Source: Candidula unifasciata (Eukaryota > Mollusca > Gastropoda > Stylommatophora > Geomitridae). From it: a DNA stretch of 64,000 nucleotides. Shown piece after piece: positions 10,031 through 22,079 of this stretch (the first letter of the stretch is position 1; every line of letters begins with the position of its first letter). The stretch spans positions 1,051,335-1,115,334 of the forward strand of contig CAJHNH020008543.1 of assembly GCA_905116865.2 (NCBI GenBank), given 5' to 3'. A program made the translations under genes and the position numbers. The notes below the pieces were generated by a model. It was not told where the DNA came from and did no database searches. It saw nothing but the letters and a program-made list of their open reading frames with translations.

Positions 10031-10217
10031 TGATTGTGATAACATATCATTATATAACCCTAGTTGGAGATTATATGGTTGTGTGTGAGGTGGATAGTCT
10101 TGTCCATATGAGCGTTGAAGTGTCTTACGAGAGCGCCATCTCTGACAGTCCTGCGAAAACGGGAGCTATCAAAAGAATTTCACTTTCTTAGTCAAGGAAC
10201 ACATACATACACACTCA

Positions 10218-10220
<3 letters not shown>

Positions 10221-10261
<41 letters not shown>
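10221..10261. repeat. Poly-T tract (41 nt)
   Basis: An uninterrupted T run. It could be the reverse of a LINE or SINE poly-A tail; the flanking sequence was not assigned. Confidence 0.95.
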
Positions 10262-10263
<2 letters not shown>

Positions 10264-10642
10264 CAAAACACACACATTTACTAATAGGCTTACAAACATA
10301 CACACTTTTTGAAGCAAGAAATATGCATTCACATGTTCTTATACATACATTCACACTTTCCGGAGAACGAAAAGCACCTACTGAATATTAGTAACCTCAG
10401 ACACGGTATTATTTGGTTGCGTTAACTCACTTGTTATTTTGACCCATTCTGTCCCAGTTGTTATTCTTAATTTTTGAAGTACAATATTTAAGCACCTTCT
10501 TTATCGAGGGCTATTATTCCAGATTTAACCCCCTTGGACTATAAACAATTGCAATAGTACTTACATGGAAATGAACCATTTTACGACCATGCCACGTATG
10601 TTTCCTGTGAAATTCTACAAGACATACGCATTTAATTTTTAT

Positions 10643-10767
10643 GTATGAACTGAGATGACCCAAGTTAAGAACCGACATCACATCACTGGTGTAATTCCAA
10701 TAAGCGCCACGTCCCCATCTTTAACAGCAATGACAGAGTTCTGGTACCAGAAGTTGCATTTGCCCCG
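10643..10767 (-). mobile_element. 3' tip of the 'GxAGxxxNE' RNase H family
   Basis: AAGAACCGACATCACATCAC and GCGCCACGTCCCCATCTT match the ends of the copies at 23970 and 29425. Only the last 125 bp is present. Confidence 0.7.
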
Positions 10768-10797
10768 GACCTTAGAGTTATTTCCCCCTGGAGACTC

Positions 10798-10831
10798 CCC
10801 CCCCCCCACGCACACACACACACACGCGCGC

Positions 10832-10873
<42 letters not shown>
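10798..10873. repeat. (CA)n microsatellite with C run and CG interruptions
   Basis: A C run (10798-10807) is followed by mixed CA/CG dinucleotides to 10873. Confidence 0.95.
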
Positions 10874-10874
<1 letters not shown>

Positions 10875-11100
10875 TTGTAAGAGAACCAAGAGTATTTTGA
10901 ACTGTATTTGAACATATTTCACAACACTGGACGCAAGATTCATAAATACCTGTGTGGACTTGCTGTCCAAAATACCAAAGATGACCCAAGCGAAAAAGAT
11001 GAAGGAAAACAGGAGATTGATGATTACACAAATGAAGTTGGCGTGAGAATTCTAACAAACTATTTGAGCAAAATAAAAAATAAAAAATAAAAATAAAGAA

Positions 11101-12300
11101 AATATGGGAGAAGACTTCCATGAAGTAGTGCTACAAGAAATACACAAAGTGCTTGTCAAAGTGCTCAGAAACCTCAAGAAAGCATTTACCAGACAAGAGA
11201 AATATGCGAACAAGAATACCAAACTTCAAGAATTTGAAATAGGAGATAGAGTATACTATGAAAAATATGGCAGATGTATGCCAGGCAATTAATTGTGCAA
11301 TCTATTGTTTGTATCTTCTTTATTCAAGTTTACAACAGAGAAACATTGCTTTGAATTTATTTATTTTTTTCATTTTTTAAATATTATCATGACATTGAAG
11401 TTGCTTGCAATAATTATTGCTCTGCTGTTTTCTTTTTACACAAACATCTTTCTTGCATAGGAACCGCAAGAAACCATTTGCCAGACAAGAGAAATGTGCG
11501 AACATGAATACCAAACTCAGAGAATTTGAAATAGAAGCGTATACTACAAGAAAAATGTCAGATAATCCAAGCTTGATAACATATGATTATTCCGATACTT
11601 TGTTCTAGAAAGATTGGGTCCAGTAACATACCTGATCAAAAATCAGATTACCGGACAAATCGCTTAAGCTCATGTTCAGCAACTGAGACTCAGTTAACTG
11701 ACTGAAGAGAAACTTCCAGAAGAGCCTGAACAGAGACCTTTCCGAATGTAACTTATGCTGTTCAATCAGAAGAAGATACAGATGATAGTGATGATTTAGG
11801 CATCAGCGATCCTGTAGAAGAACTGTGTACCAGAGATGAGTTTTTGCCTCATAGAACATTGCCGAACCAAGCTCAAAATACCTCACATGCTGAAAGATTA
11901 CCAAATATTGAGCCAGAGCCCTTACAAGATAACGCATCCGAAGAGCAATGCAACACATCAGAAGAAGCCGATGTACCACACAGTTATACCATAGCAGCAG
12001 CTAGAGAATAATCTAGAGAGAATATGAAAGAAATCAAACGTTTTTCAGAGAACGTTCTAATTCACCTGATGAAAGACAACAAAGATTAGCAGACAGACGA
12101 GAAAGACTATGACCTCCCAACAAATGAATAAACAATGGTGATATTATATTCCGATGATCAAAATACCAAATTAAGTGACAACAAAACATTTGAGAATTTT
12201 GACGTATCTGATCATGAAATGGAAGATAGAGGGGCAACCAAGAGAACAAGACATGTTTCTATAGAACATGACAAATAAGAAGAACCCAGAGTCAAATGTC
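11101..12300 (+). mobile_element. Ty3/Gypsy-type LTR retrotransposon remnant, end of pol with partial duplication
   Basis: The frame at 11104-11292 has FTRQEKYANKNTKL then EFEIGDRVYY, the C-terminal integrase (GPY/F-type) segment of Ty3/Gypsy elements. A second copy of that stretch begins at about 11469 and, through frame changes, runs on to YFVLERLGPVTYLIKNQITG, the next part of the same domain. An acidic open stretch at 11755-12011 follows (SEEDTDDSDDLG...). Stops and frameshifts break all of it. No LTR was identified. Confidence 0.7.
11272..11448 (+). repeat. Repeat R2, uninterrupted copy with signal-peptide-like ORF
   Basis: Lies between the two integrase C-terminal copies. It matches the split minus-strand copy at 3036-3365. 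An ATG at 11389 opens a 23-codon hydrophobic leader that stops at 11458. Confidence 0.65.
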
Positions 12301-12309
12301 AGACAAAGA

Positions 12310-12680
12310 AGTCAAAAGACCATCCAAGAGAAATAACAGTACCCGAGAGTTGAAGAGAGACGCCGAAACAAATTCAAGCAAAACTGACCAGAAATGAAGT
12401 GAAGTCATTACACAAACAACAAGTAACAGATAAACCCAAGACTTCAAACAAGCAAAACTCCCGAACAGAAGAACTGTGTGCGGTCAACAAACCTCAGCTG
12501 TTAACAAAGACGTTAATAATGCAAAAGAGCAAAATAAAAATAGAAGCATAATTCTGAAAATGCTGCAACTTATGGAGAGCAAATATTTGTGTTAATGATT
12601 TGAATGATGGACATTGATTTTTGTTAATGAATTGGTATATTCTCATTGTCTAGGATTGCCGAGACAACATCAATCCTTGC
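12310..12680. other. No recognised gene
   Basis: A-rich sequence after the Gypsy remnant. It may be its decayed continuation, but I cannot align it to anything. Confidence 0.4.
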
Positions 12681-12689
12681 CAAGCAGCA

Positions 12690-13100
12690 ATAGTTATGGA
12701 GATTAAAAACATTTCATGCAAAACAAAAATATTATTGCTCAGAACACTAGCTATTAGTACATTTACATATGGCTGTGAAACGTGGACCTTAACATCTGAA
12801 CTTTAAAGAAAGATACAAGCATTAGAAATGCGATGTTTCAGAAAAATTCTTTGCATATCATACAGAGACCACATTACAAACGAAGAGGTTCGCTATAAAA
12901 TTATACAGCACATTGGCAACTATGAACCTATTTTAACTACAGTGAAAAAGCGAAAATGCAATGGTATGGACATGACTGACTGGACAGGCCTCAGGCCTGC
13001 AACCATGGAGTCCATTGCAACTGACCGCCAAAGGTAGAGAGAGCTGATCAGACAGTCAACAGAAACTGGTGACCCAACGACACGTAGTTTTACGGGATGA
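12690..13100 (+). mobile_element. LINE C-terminal fragment with internal deletion
   Basis: Reads STFTYGCETWTL, then LEMRCFRKILCISYRDHITN and EEVRYKI, then jumps to DWTGL and ATDRQRWRELIRQS. The jump omits the usual GRP.K.W block of RTE/CR1-like LINE C-termini, so an internal deletion joined KRKC to WTGL. One in-frame stop lies near 12806. Confidence 0.75.
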
Positions 13101-14122
13101 TGATGCTGATATTCACATTATACAAATGGCGAACCACATTACCAAGATAGTGACATTGATCTGTCTCGTTATAGTAGCTGACAAGCTAACGGCACACAAG
13201 CAAGAAACTGTTGCGAATGAGAATGTTGTATTCACAAACTTCAAAGAGTTGTATTGGAAAGCAGTTATAATAATAGAAATTCAATCTTATGAGGCAGCAC
13301 TTCAGACAAAGACAATTTTCAACAATAAGATGCAAACGTCAAAACTGTTGAAAAATAATAACAAATGTAGGCCTTCCTTTGCTGTATAAGACGCAGCCTA
13401 ACATTAAGATATATTTTTTGAATAACAAAGGGCGCCTTATACATCGATACGTGCATTCGAGCGCAGACTGTCCACACGAACGCACCTCTCGTTTACGCTT
13501 GAACGCTGACTCTCCATTCGTAGCCCGATTCTCGATAATCAGATTCTTGACACCGATTCGCTTGATATTCAGCTGAGTCAGTCTTGACTGGTTGTTAGAC
13601 ATTCGGCGTTGCGGGTGGAATTTCAGTAGCCAGTTGCTGCACCATTTTGTGAAGTAATTGTAGTAGTGGGAGTTCGTTGCCCCACTGCTACCAGTAATAG
13701 TCTACTGTGATCGAATAGCAAGGTTTACATACCATCCAGACACAGTCGCTTAAACCTTTTCGGCTCGATCTGTCAGAATCGGTACGCCATTGTCAGGACA
13801 TAGATCGCTAAGTTCCTATACGGCTGATCTGTCCGACTGGCTACTCGAGGAAAGGCATCGATCGCTTGAACTGGTACGGTGAACGGTCGGGCTTGGTTAG
13901 CTGCCGGCAACAAGATCTACACAGAAGACCAGCTTAATTTTTCCAAGGACGTCACAGAAGCCTCGGTTTACCGAGCCAAGTTTCACCAGAGGAAGGAACA
14001 ACGCCCTAGGTAATTATAGTCTACTTCATAAACACTTTAAACCGTGACTTAGGGCGTGCGTTTAACCTCTAAAAAACAATCGTAAAATTTTACAAACTTT
14101 TTAAGTTACTGAGCAATTTAAA

Positions 14123-15849
14123 ATGCCAACGAAGAGGGCCAATTCAAGAGCCGGCTCTAGCGAGCCAGAAACCAACACCGACATGCCTGGCCGGTCCGGC
14201 GCACCTGAAACGCCAGGACCGCCATCACAGGGGACCGCTCTCACAGAACCGACAAAGGCAGCTGCTACCCAGGGCAAAAGCTATGCCGAGAAAGTAACCG
14301 GGGGAGCGGCCAAACCTAAAAATACTTCAAACAAGTTAATCCCTGGGGCCGCACCCCAGAAAACGTCAGCCGTGGCCACACCCCAGAAGGCGGTCGCGGT
14401 ACAGACAACAAAGGGGAGGCTGCCCAAGGGCCAGGCTACGATCCCGGAAACTCACGAACCGAAACTGGCAAACGACGCTGCGGTTATTTGGTGAAAATCT
14501 CACCAATCGATACGCCGCAGGCGTCGCTGTTCAGTCTTGAACATCGTGACCTCATAACAGTCATCGAAGCGGGAATCGGCAGCAAATCGGTCAGCCGAAT
14601 CCTTGCAATGAAGGCATTCTTCATTGCATTCCTCACCTGTGCGGCGCTCACAGGAGACCTACTCACACGTCTCAAAAGTTCAGGCGAGCAACAATTCGTG
14701 ACCTGCGCGCACCAAGCCAAGGTGGCAATTGAAATCATGAAAGACAGAATTGTTATTGCTGTTAAAGGCGTGGACACAAGATTAGAAACGGCGAAAGTCA
14801 CAGACAGAATGAGGCTGGAGAATCCGAATCTTGAGATAATCAGCGTAGAAAGGATTGAGAAGGAAACGGTGATCCCACCTCCATTTTGAAAGTCACTCTA
14901 GCCGGAAGGGACCTACCGGCAAGCATTTTTATCAACGGGAAGGGAAAATTCTTTGAGAAGTTTATTCCCCGTGTGACCCAATGTCCCAAATGTCAGGTAT
15001 TTGGACATTCTCTTAGGAATTGCAGGAACCGACTTCCGGTCTGCAAGTTCTGCTCCCAAAATCACTGGGCTAAAGAATACCCAAAATCGAAAGACGACCT
15101 AAACTGGAAGGCCAGCAACCTGGAACGGAAATGTGCGAACTGTAAAGGGAACCACAGCTCCAGATACCAAGGTTGCCCCACACTCAAAGCTACCAAAATA
15201 GCATGGCGAGAGGCAAACCTGACCAACACACCCATTAAAGTCGTCAGATGGAACCAGTCGCAGAAAAAAATCACCGCAAGAAATCCAGTCGGACATACGC
15301 ATACTTCAGGCCACACTCACGGCGCAAGCACATGCACCCAAGCACGTCGCAATCGCGAGCAGCCCGCCACCAGTGGTGCCGCCAGCAAACGACAGCGAGG
15401 AGGTGTGTGCCCTGAAAAAAGAGGTAGCCGAGTTGAGAAAAGCACTCAGCATAGAAAAGAAAGAAAACACAGCAAACAAAGTGAAAGCCGAAGCACTCGA
15501 AGTTAAAGTCCGAGAACTGTCACTGCATGCGCAATTAGTCGACCTAGATCTGGAACAGGCGAAAAGCCGCATCACCGAACTCGACAACAAAATCGAGAAC
15601 ACAAAAGCCAGAACCGACCCAGAATACCAGTGGGAGGCTCTCCTCAACAAATTACAATCTACTATCGACGACAAAATAAAAACCGGCATAGACGAATATG
15701 CACGCGGCAGCACAGCCCCCCTCGAGATGACACCGAGGAAGAAGAAACATCGGCAGACACAAGTGCCGCGGGCAGTGACCCGTCTGACAGTGAAAACCAG
15801 CCAGACGCTCTGTAGACACACACACAAGACTATTCAAAAACGCACATAA
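14123..15849 (+). pseudogene. LINE ORF1 (Gag-like), broken by three frameshifts
   Basis: The protein is spread over four frames: 14123-14490 (Pro/Ala/Thr-rich basic N-terminus), about 14488-14880 (globular middle), about 14885-15280 (zinc knuckles) and about 15280-15849 (Ala/Pro linker, then a Glu/Lys-rich coiled coil). The first knuckle CPKCQVFGHSLRNC is a perfect C-x2-C-x4-H-x4-C. The second has Tyr in place of its last Cys (CKFCSQNHWAKEY). The third is CANCKGNHSSRYQGC. Such proteins bind the RNA and form the RNP. The ATG at 14123 is the first in frame and is preceded by stops. ORF2 starts 21 nt after the stop. Confidence 0.85.
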
Positions 15850-15870
15850 CCAACAGACCAAAACCCGACA

Positions 15871-18800
15871 ATGAAAGACACCAATATAAGAATTGTCCAG
15901 TGGAACTGCAGGGGAATCAAGAACCTTCTAGGCATAATTAATCAGCTTGAGGGTGACTTGACAATCATAGCCCTGCAGGAGACACTCCTTAAACCCACCG
16001 ACCGATTCAAACATCGCGGTTACACCATCTACAGACACGACCGCACGAAGGACACAAGGGGCGGGGGAGTGGCAATCCTCGTACCCAGCCGAATCCGAGT
16101 GATCAGTCAAGAGACTTTCGACACGAAAAACTGTGAAGTCATATCAGTGACGATCGCCGGCAGTCGGAAAGAATTAAAACTAATAAACGTGTACTGCCCA
16201 GCTGGGAAACTAGAAGCGACAGACACTGACAAACTGAAAACAAAACTACAGCCAAGGACGATAATCCTCGGAGATTTCAACTGCCACCGTCCGGGTTTCG
16301 GTAGTCTCACTGCAAACTGTGGGGGGAACAGGTTAATGGAGTTCGTAGAAGAGAACGAGCTCACCATTCTCAACGATGGCTCCTTTACCAGAATAAACCC
16401 CAGCCGGAGAATGAGAGACACAGTGGTCGACATCACCATGACCACACCCGACCTGACAGGCTGCCAGTGGGTGATCTCCTAAGATTCCAATTCAGATCAC
16501 CTCCCGATTTCTATATACCTAAACACACAAGCATGCACCAACGAAGACAGCCTCAGGCCCACCTTCAACTATAAGAAAGCAAACTGGGAAATGTTTCAGC
16601 AACAGCTAGACGAAACCAAACTAGTACGTGACCTAGGCGAAAGCCTAGAGGACTACACCGAAAGACTCACGAACACTATCCTGGTAGCAGCAATAAGAAA
16701 CATTCCCAACAAAAACATGCCTAGCCACCTCTGCAACAAACAGCACCGACCCACCAATCCACAAGCACGTAAAAGGAAACCGCCTATGGGCTGGTGGAAC
16801 GACAAATGCCAGATGGCAATTGATGAACGAAAAAGGGCTCTGCAAAGATTCAGGCGCAACAAGACCAATGCAAATCTTGCCGAATACAGAATCCAGAGAA
16901 ATGCGGCCAACAGAACCATCTTTAAATCCAAAGAGGCCCACTGGAAAACTTTCTGTCAGACCCTGGATCCGAGCACCCCTGCCAGTAAAGTATGGGCCCA
17001 AATTAAGGCCATTCAAGGGAACAAAAAGTCGACTCGAATCCCCACTATCAAAACACCGAGATTAGCGATCACGGACAAAGAAAAAGCCGACCTGTTCGGT
17101 CAATATTTTTATGAGATCAGCTCAAATGAGAAACTCGGCCCGGCAGAAAGGGGGAGACGAGCACGACTATTAGCGACCACAGAACTAAAACCTGAACCGG
17201 ACATTACTGACTACTACCTCGATTCAGACATCACAGTAGAAGAAGTGACCTCAGCAATCCGGGCGAAAGAGGACACAGCCGCTGGGGCAGACATCTTGAG
17301 CTACAAGCTGATGAAAATGCTCCCCAGCACAACCGTCCAGTCCATCACGGATCACTATAACGATGTCTGGAGAGAGGGAACAGTCCCACAACAATGGAAA
17401 CACGCTACAGTCATCCCAGTACCGAAACCTCACAGGGATACGCAGAGTCTGGACTCGTACCGACCTATATCACTGACCTCCCACATGGGAAAGGTACTGG
17501 AGACTGTAGTGACCAAGAGAATTAACTTCCACCTGGAAAAACACCAAAAATACAGCAGCACGCAATCCGGCTTCAGAGCCAACCGATCCTCAATTGACCA
17601 GGTGATCAAGCTAGAAGATCACGTCAAGTGTGGATTCCTGAAACAAGAAAAAACAACCGCCATCTTTCTAGACCTGACCAGCGCTTTCGACACCTGCTGG
17701 AGGGAAGCCGCAATCAGAAAACTGAGCGTAGTTGGAATTGTAGGGAAAACTCTGAACTATATCAAGAGCTTCCTACAAGACCGAACCTTCTCAGTAGCAG
17801 TCAAAAACGAAAGGTCGGCAACCCACAGGCAAGAGAACGGCACCCCACAAGGCTCGGTGATTTCCCCTGTTATCTTCTCCATCCTCGTGAACGATCTCGC
17901 GGAGGCCATAGGGGTTGACAATGTCGGTCTGTCCCAGTACGCTGACGACTGCGCAATATGGTGCTCTAGCGTCCTCATAGAACATGCTGTCGATCAGCTG
18001 CAGGAGGCGGCCGACAATGTAGCAGGATGGATGGAGAAGTGGGGCTTCAGAATCAACCCGACGAAATCCGTCCAGATGATATTTCACTGGAAAAGGAAAT
18101 CGTGGGCACGTACTGACTCTGAAACCCGCATCGTGATAAACGGGCAAAGAATACCGAGGAAAACACAAACGACATTCCTAGGAATGTTACTTGACCAACA
18201 GATGAACTGAAACCCACACATAAAGCAAACCATCGCCAGCACTCCAACAACAACAACCTTCTTAGAATAATCAAAGGGTCCGGATGGGGTGCGCACACCC
18301 GAACCCTACTGAACTTCTATAAGGCGTTCGTCAGAAGCAAGCTCGAATACGGATGTGTCGTATACGATGCTGCTTCCAACACACAAAAAGCTCTTCTAGA
18401 CCGAATTCAGAACGAGTCAATGAGAATCATCCTGGGGGTAGCGAGAGGAGCCAGTCACGAAGCCATGGAGGTAGCACTAGGTCTCATACCACTAAGCCTA
18501 CGCAGAAGACAACTGAGGCACAGCTACTGGTCTCAAACATCGCTCGACCCACACCACCCTGCCGCCCAGGCACTGACTGTTCATGAATATCCATGGTCGA
18601 AAACCAGCATCCCACTACATACATTTCAAAGACCAGCATCCTGGAAAACGGCAGCAGAACTGAACACCATCAACAACAGCGGTATAAGGTACCACCCGAC
18701 CACCCCAACCTGGGAGCTTAAAATTCCGTACACGGACGAAAGCCTGGCGCACGAAATCGACAAAAACCAGGCCATCCTCGATGCAAGGTCGAGAGTCGAC

Positions 18801-19658
18801 GAGTACATCCGGAATGCTGAAGTAGACACCATGATTATCTACACAGACGGCTCCAAAACCAGTACGGGTGCTGTCGGCGCAGGGGTCTTCATACCAGTCT
18901 TGAAAACAACCCACGAATATAGGCTCACTGACGACACAGCAGTATGCACAGCAGAGCTGGTTGGGATACTAAAAGCACTGGAGCTAGCCTGCGAAAGGCC
19001 GCCCATAAAGCTCCTTATCCTCACCGACTCGCTGTCATCTGTCCAGTCATTAAAAGACTATTCGAAAGTGAGCCGACAAGACCTGAAAGAAGAAATCCTG
19101 ACTTTGTCAACCAGACTGAGGAACCTGGGATGCCTGGTAACCATTGGCTGGATCCCAGCTCACATAGGTATCGAAGGCAAAGAAGCAGCAGACAGAGCGG
19201 CAAAAAGAGGCACTAGCAGCCCTAACACAGTGTTCACGGGACTAGGCAAAACAGAACAAAAAGCAGTCATCAGAAACGTCTGCAGAGATTGGTCCCAGCA
19301 GTGGTCGACCAGCGATAAAGGCAGAATCGCCCACAAATTACTAAAACAACCCAGTCTTAAGAACCAAGTGCAAGCGCCGACGAAAATACCTGTCATCCGC
19401 AAGCTGTGGAAGATGCGACTAGGGTGTTGGACAGACCGATTCCGCACGCCTGTGTGTCAGGAATGCAGTGCCAACAACTCTATGGAACACTTCCTGCTGA
19501 ACTGCAAAACCTACGAACCTGAAAGACAAGATCTTGTGTTACACTTTAGAGCAAGAAACGAACCAATGACTGTAGAAAACTGCCTCAGCGTGAGCGCTGA
19601 GGACCAGGTTCAGCGACTCGTCAAGCAGTTTATTTCAAGAACGGGGAAAGCGATCTGA
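15871..19658 (+). pseudogene. LINE ORF2: APE endonuclease, reverse transcriptase, RNase H; two stops and one frameshift
   Basis: Endonuclease motifs in order: QWNCRGI, ALQET, VYCPAG, ILGDFNCHRP, NSDHLPI. A stop codon (16480-16482) lies just before the last. RT follows with LDLTSAFDT (motif A), NGTPQGSVISP (motif B) and SQYADDC (motif C, YADD intact). A TGA at 18208 replaces the expected Trp, and a frameshift near 18260 moves the remainder to the frame that ends at 19658. RNase H is complete: IYTDGS, TAELVG, LTDSLSS and IPAHIGIEGKEAAD. The tail CQECSANNSMEHFLLNC is the usual post-RNase H C/H motif. All catalytic residues survive, so inactivation is recent relative to the older fragments nearby. 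Confidence 0.92.
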
Positions 19659-19675
19659 GAAACCATCCCTCAACC

Positions 19676-20470
19676 CAGAGCTGTACAACCCGATGGGACC
19701 GGATCAGATCCTGCGAGTACCAGCGGCACCTGCCAGGACAGACTATCCTTCCTCTCACTCTCCCGACCTAGCTTTATGTCCTCTGAAGCATTCCAGCACT
19801 CTACACCTATGCTACTACCACTGCCTCTACCTGTCCGCTGGCGAATAACATCGTAAATGCCAAAGTTGTAACACAAATCTTAAATTAGTATATTTTCAGG
19901 TGGAAGTAGACAGCGGAACCCACCAAAGGCCACCCGACGCTCTGAAGCAGCTAGCCAAGGGCATTGCACCAAAGGGGAAAAGCACCAGGGAATTCCTGTC
20001 TAAATTACGCCACCCTAAATGTATCTATAACAAAGCCTTTCAGTCCTATTTCAGACCCCGCCCTAAGGCCGAATACCAGCGTGAAGGCCTAAGTGATTAC
20101 AAAAACTTTAATTAACATTCTTTCAGGCAGAAGTTGACAACGGAAACCACCAAAGGCTACATGACGTTCTGAAGCAGACCGCTGAAGACATTGCACCAAA
20201 GGGGACCAGCACTCGGAAACTCCAGACTCTCTTAAGCCACCCACCCCCCCCCCCCCCCCCAATCACATGAACATTAACAATGCCTCTAGTTTTATTTCAG
20301 GACACTGGATCTCAACCCACGAGAAGTTCCAGCGACGAGAAGCCACATCTCTCAATCTATTTGTCACTCTCATTCTTCCGACCTAACTATCACATCTCCT
20401 GGCACATTCGAGCAAACTAGCCTCTCATTTGCAGTCTATTTTACCTCCACTACTTCTCCACACTCCGTGG
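19676..20470 (+). repeat. Internal repeats in the LINE 3' region (A-B-B'-A' layout)
   Basis: B at 19898-20020 and B' at 20126-20240 share GAAGT.GACA.CGGAA.CC, CACCAAAGG and GCATTGCACCAAAGGGGA. A at 19676-19852 and A' at 20296-20470 share CTCAACCCA, CACTCTC..CCGACCTA and CATTC.AGCA. Each later unit is preceded by a T-rich run ending in TTTCAGG (19893, 20121, 20295). Confidence 0.7.
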
Positions 20471-20488
20471 AAAAAAAGAAAAAAAAAC

Positions 20489-20523
20489 CGGGCCGATCAC
20501 AACAACAGATTGTGACGGCCCCG
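20489..20523 (+). other. Hairpin in the LINE 3' region
   Basis: GGGCC.ATCACAA and TTGTGAC.GGCCC form an imperfect inverted repeat around a 7-nt loop. It could be an RT recognition structure; that is inference. Confidence 0.5.
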
Positions 20524-20963
20524 TTTGTCCTGAAAAGGAACATTGTTCATCACGGCGCAACGGATGTTTGTTTGGCTTTTTCCGGCGGCTTACAGATCGG
20601 CAACCAAGCAGCAACAGGGCACCAGCACAGCGACCAGCACGAGGCAAGCCAAGCACCAGCAACAGTCAGCTAGTACCCGTCAATATCATCGCAAAGAGAT
20701 CTGGATCACACGAGAACCCAAAACCACAATCACCGCAGCACAACAAGGAAGCAAACAGCCATAATATCAGGTGTGACTACACACCACATATATAAGGAAA
20801 CCATATAAGACAGCTAAGGACCCTTCTTCGATATAGCAGGCCTCCGGGCGGCTGAAAGAGGATCAAATTTGGAATTTTTCTTGGACAACTGGCATTGGCA
20901 TCGATACGTGCGGTAGGTCTCTTATTTTCCCCTAAAGCTTAGTATCAGTTGCTTCGCATGTCC

Positions 20964-20964
<1 letters not shown>

Positions 20965-21036
<72 letters not shown>
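20965..21036. repeat. (GA)n microsatellite
   Basis: About 36 uninterrupted GA units, just after the LINE insertion site. Confidence 0.98.
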
Positions 21037-21038
<2 letters not shown>

Positions 21039-21415
21039 CTATATGGCTCATATTTATATGAGCGTTTGTCGAGTCTGCAATGTCCCATGCCTAAACGAAA
21101 AATAATGACTTCGTCTGCTCTATTTCAAAATAAAAGTCATGCCTAGGCTGAAAAAAAAAAAAAAATAAGCAAAAAGCCACGCGTCTGGCAGAACTCACAC
21201 TCACCACAGTTAATAATATCAATGAACACAAAGCAAGACAAGACCGTTCGTTTGCGTGCACTATATTTATTAGACAAATGAAAAGTTTGTTGCGTATCCT
21301 TTACATAACGTTGCAGAATCTACAATTTTAATTGACTGTTTTTGGTTTTACTAGGCAAGGTTTAGTTCAGTATTTTTCCATTGCCCTAAACGGTTGACTA
21401 TCCATGGCTGACATC

Positions 21416-21515
21416 AACGTACTGGTCTGGTACCAAATCGCCTGCAACCGAATCGAGCTGGGTATTACGAATCACAAAGGGCGTTTGCTACTTCTAAGCC
21501 ACAGACGCCGACCAT
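21416..21515 (-). mobile_element. SINE family B, head fragment
   Basis: ACCAAATCGCCTGCAACCG through TTCTAAGCCACAGACGCCGA is the reverse complement of the SINE B head. It lies opposite to the full copy 70 bp away. Confidence 0.75.
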
Positions 21516-21579
21516 CAGGCAAATATACAGGCAATTTTAGATTCCGTTAGTATACCAAATTAACTTAAAGATATTCATT

Positions 21580-21825
21580 GGCAGTCGCCTCTGTGGCTAA
21601 GTCGATGCGAACGCTTCGTAATGCCGGGATGCGGGGTTCGATCCCAGCTGCGGGCCATGCGCCTTGCGTAGGTTTCGACAGTGGTATCAAGAAAGCCAAC
21701 CGTCCAGAAAGCAATGGCAAACTACTGGACGTAAATTTGCCTAGAAAAACCACACAACAGCCTGGTGCTGTTGGGGTTGGTTCTACAACGTCCTGTAAAG
21801 GATACGCAACTAACCTAATTCATTG
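21580..21825 (+). mobile_element. SINE family B, full copy
   Basis: The head has GTCGCCTCTGTGGCTAAGTC (A box region) and GGGGTTCGATCCC (good B box). The body has GGTTTCGACAGTGGTATC, AAAGCAATGGCAAACTACT and CCTAGAAAAACCACA. It ends TCCTGTAAAGGATACGCAAC. Other copies or parts are at 4415, 21416, 52428, 53690 and 59600. Confidence 0.88.
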
Positions 21826-21837
21826 GCAACATTAAAA

Positions 21838-21893
21838 TCTATAAAGTAAAGGACTAAACCTATATTTTGTAGACCAATCGCCACTCTGTACAT
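21838..21893 (-). mobile_element. SINE family A fragment
   Basis: AAAGTAAAGGACTAAACCTA and TTTTGTAGACCAATCGCCAC match the reverse complement of the 3' half of SINE A. Confidence 0.6.
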
Positions 21894-21967
21894 TATTAAA
21901 GCTTAAGCCAAATAAACAAAAGTAGCAATTATTGTAAACATTCTAACTGATTACAAATATTTGAAAA

Positions 21968-22067
<100 letters not shown>

Positions 22068-22079
22068 GAATGTTTTCCA

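Larger units (their letters stand above)
13442..20911 (+). mobile_element. Nearly full-length I-group-like LINE with candidate 13-bp target duplication
   Basis: Order: 5' region (13455-14122), ORF1 with zinc knuckles, ORF2 with APE endonuclease, RT, RNase H and a C-terminal C/H motif, then a 1.2-kb 3' region. CATCGATACGTGC occurs at both 13442-13454 and 20899-20911, giving a candidate element of 7444 bp. RNase H plus a three-knuckle ORF1 fits I-group clades (I, Nimb, LOA and relatives); I cannot separate them by eye. The 5' flank (TATAAGACGCAGCC ... GGGCGCCTTATACA) looks like an older inverted repeat into which it landed. Confidence 0.8.

Noticed and set aside
10655..11121. Long overlapping ORFs around 10.7-11.1 kb
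   Set aside because: They are created by the (CA)n tract, which has no stops in several frames.
13382..13445. A complete MITE at TGTATAAG.CGC inverted motifs
   Set aside because: Only a short inverted pair is visible and the right side is lost at the LINE insertion; borders and target duplication cannot be shown.
21580..21650. A functional tRNA gene
   Set aside because: A and B boxes are present, but no cloverleaf with matching acceptor arms could be drawn, and the same head recurs joined to a constant body, so it is a SINE.
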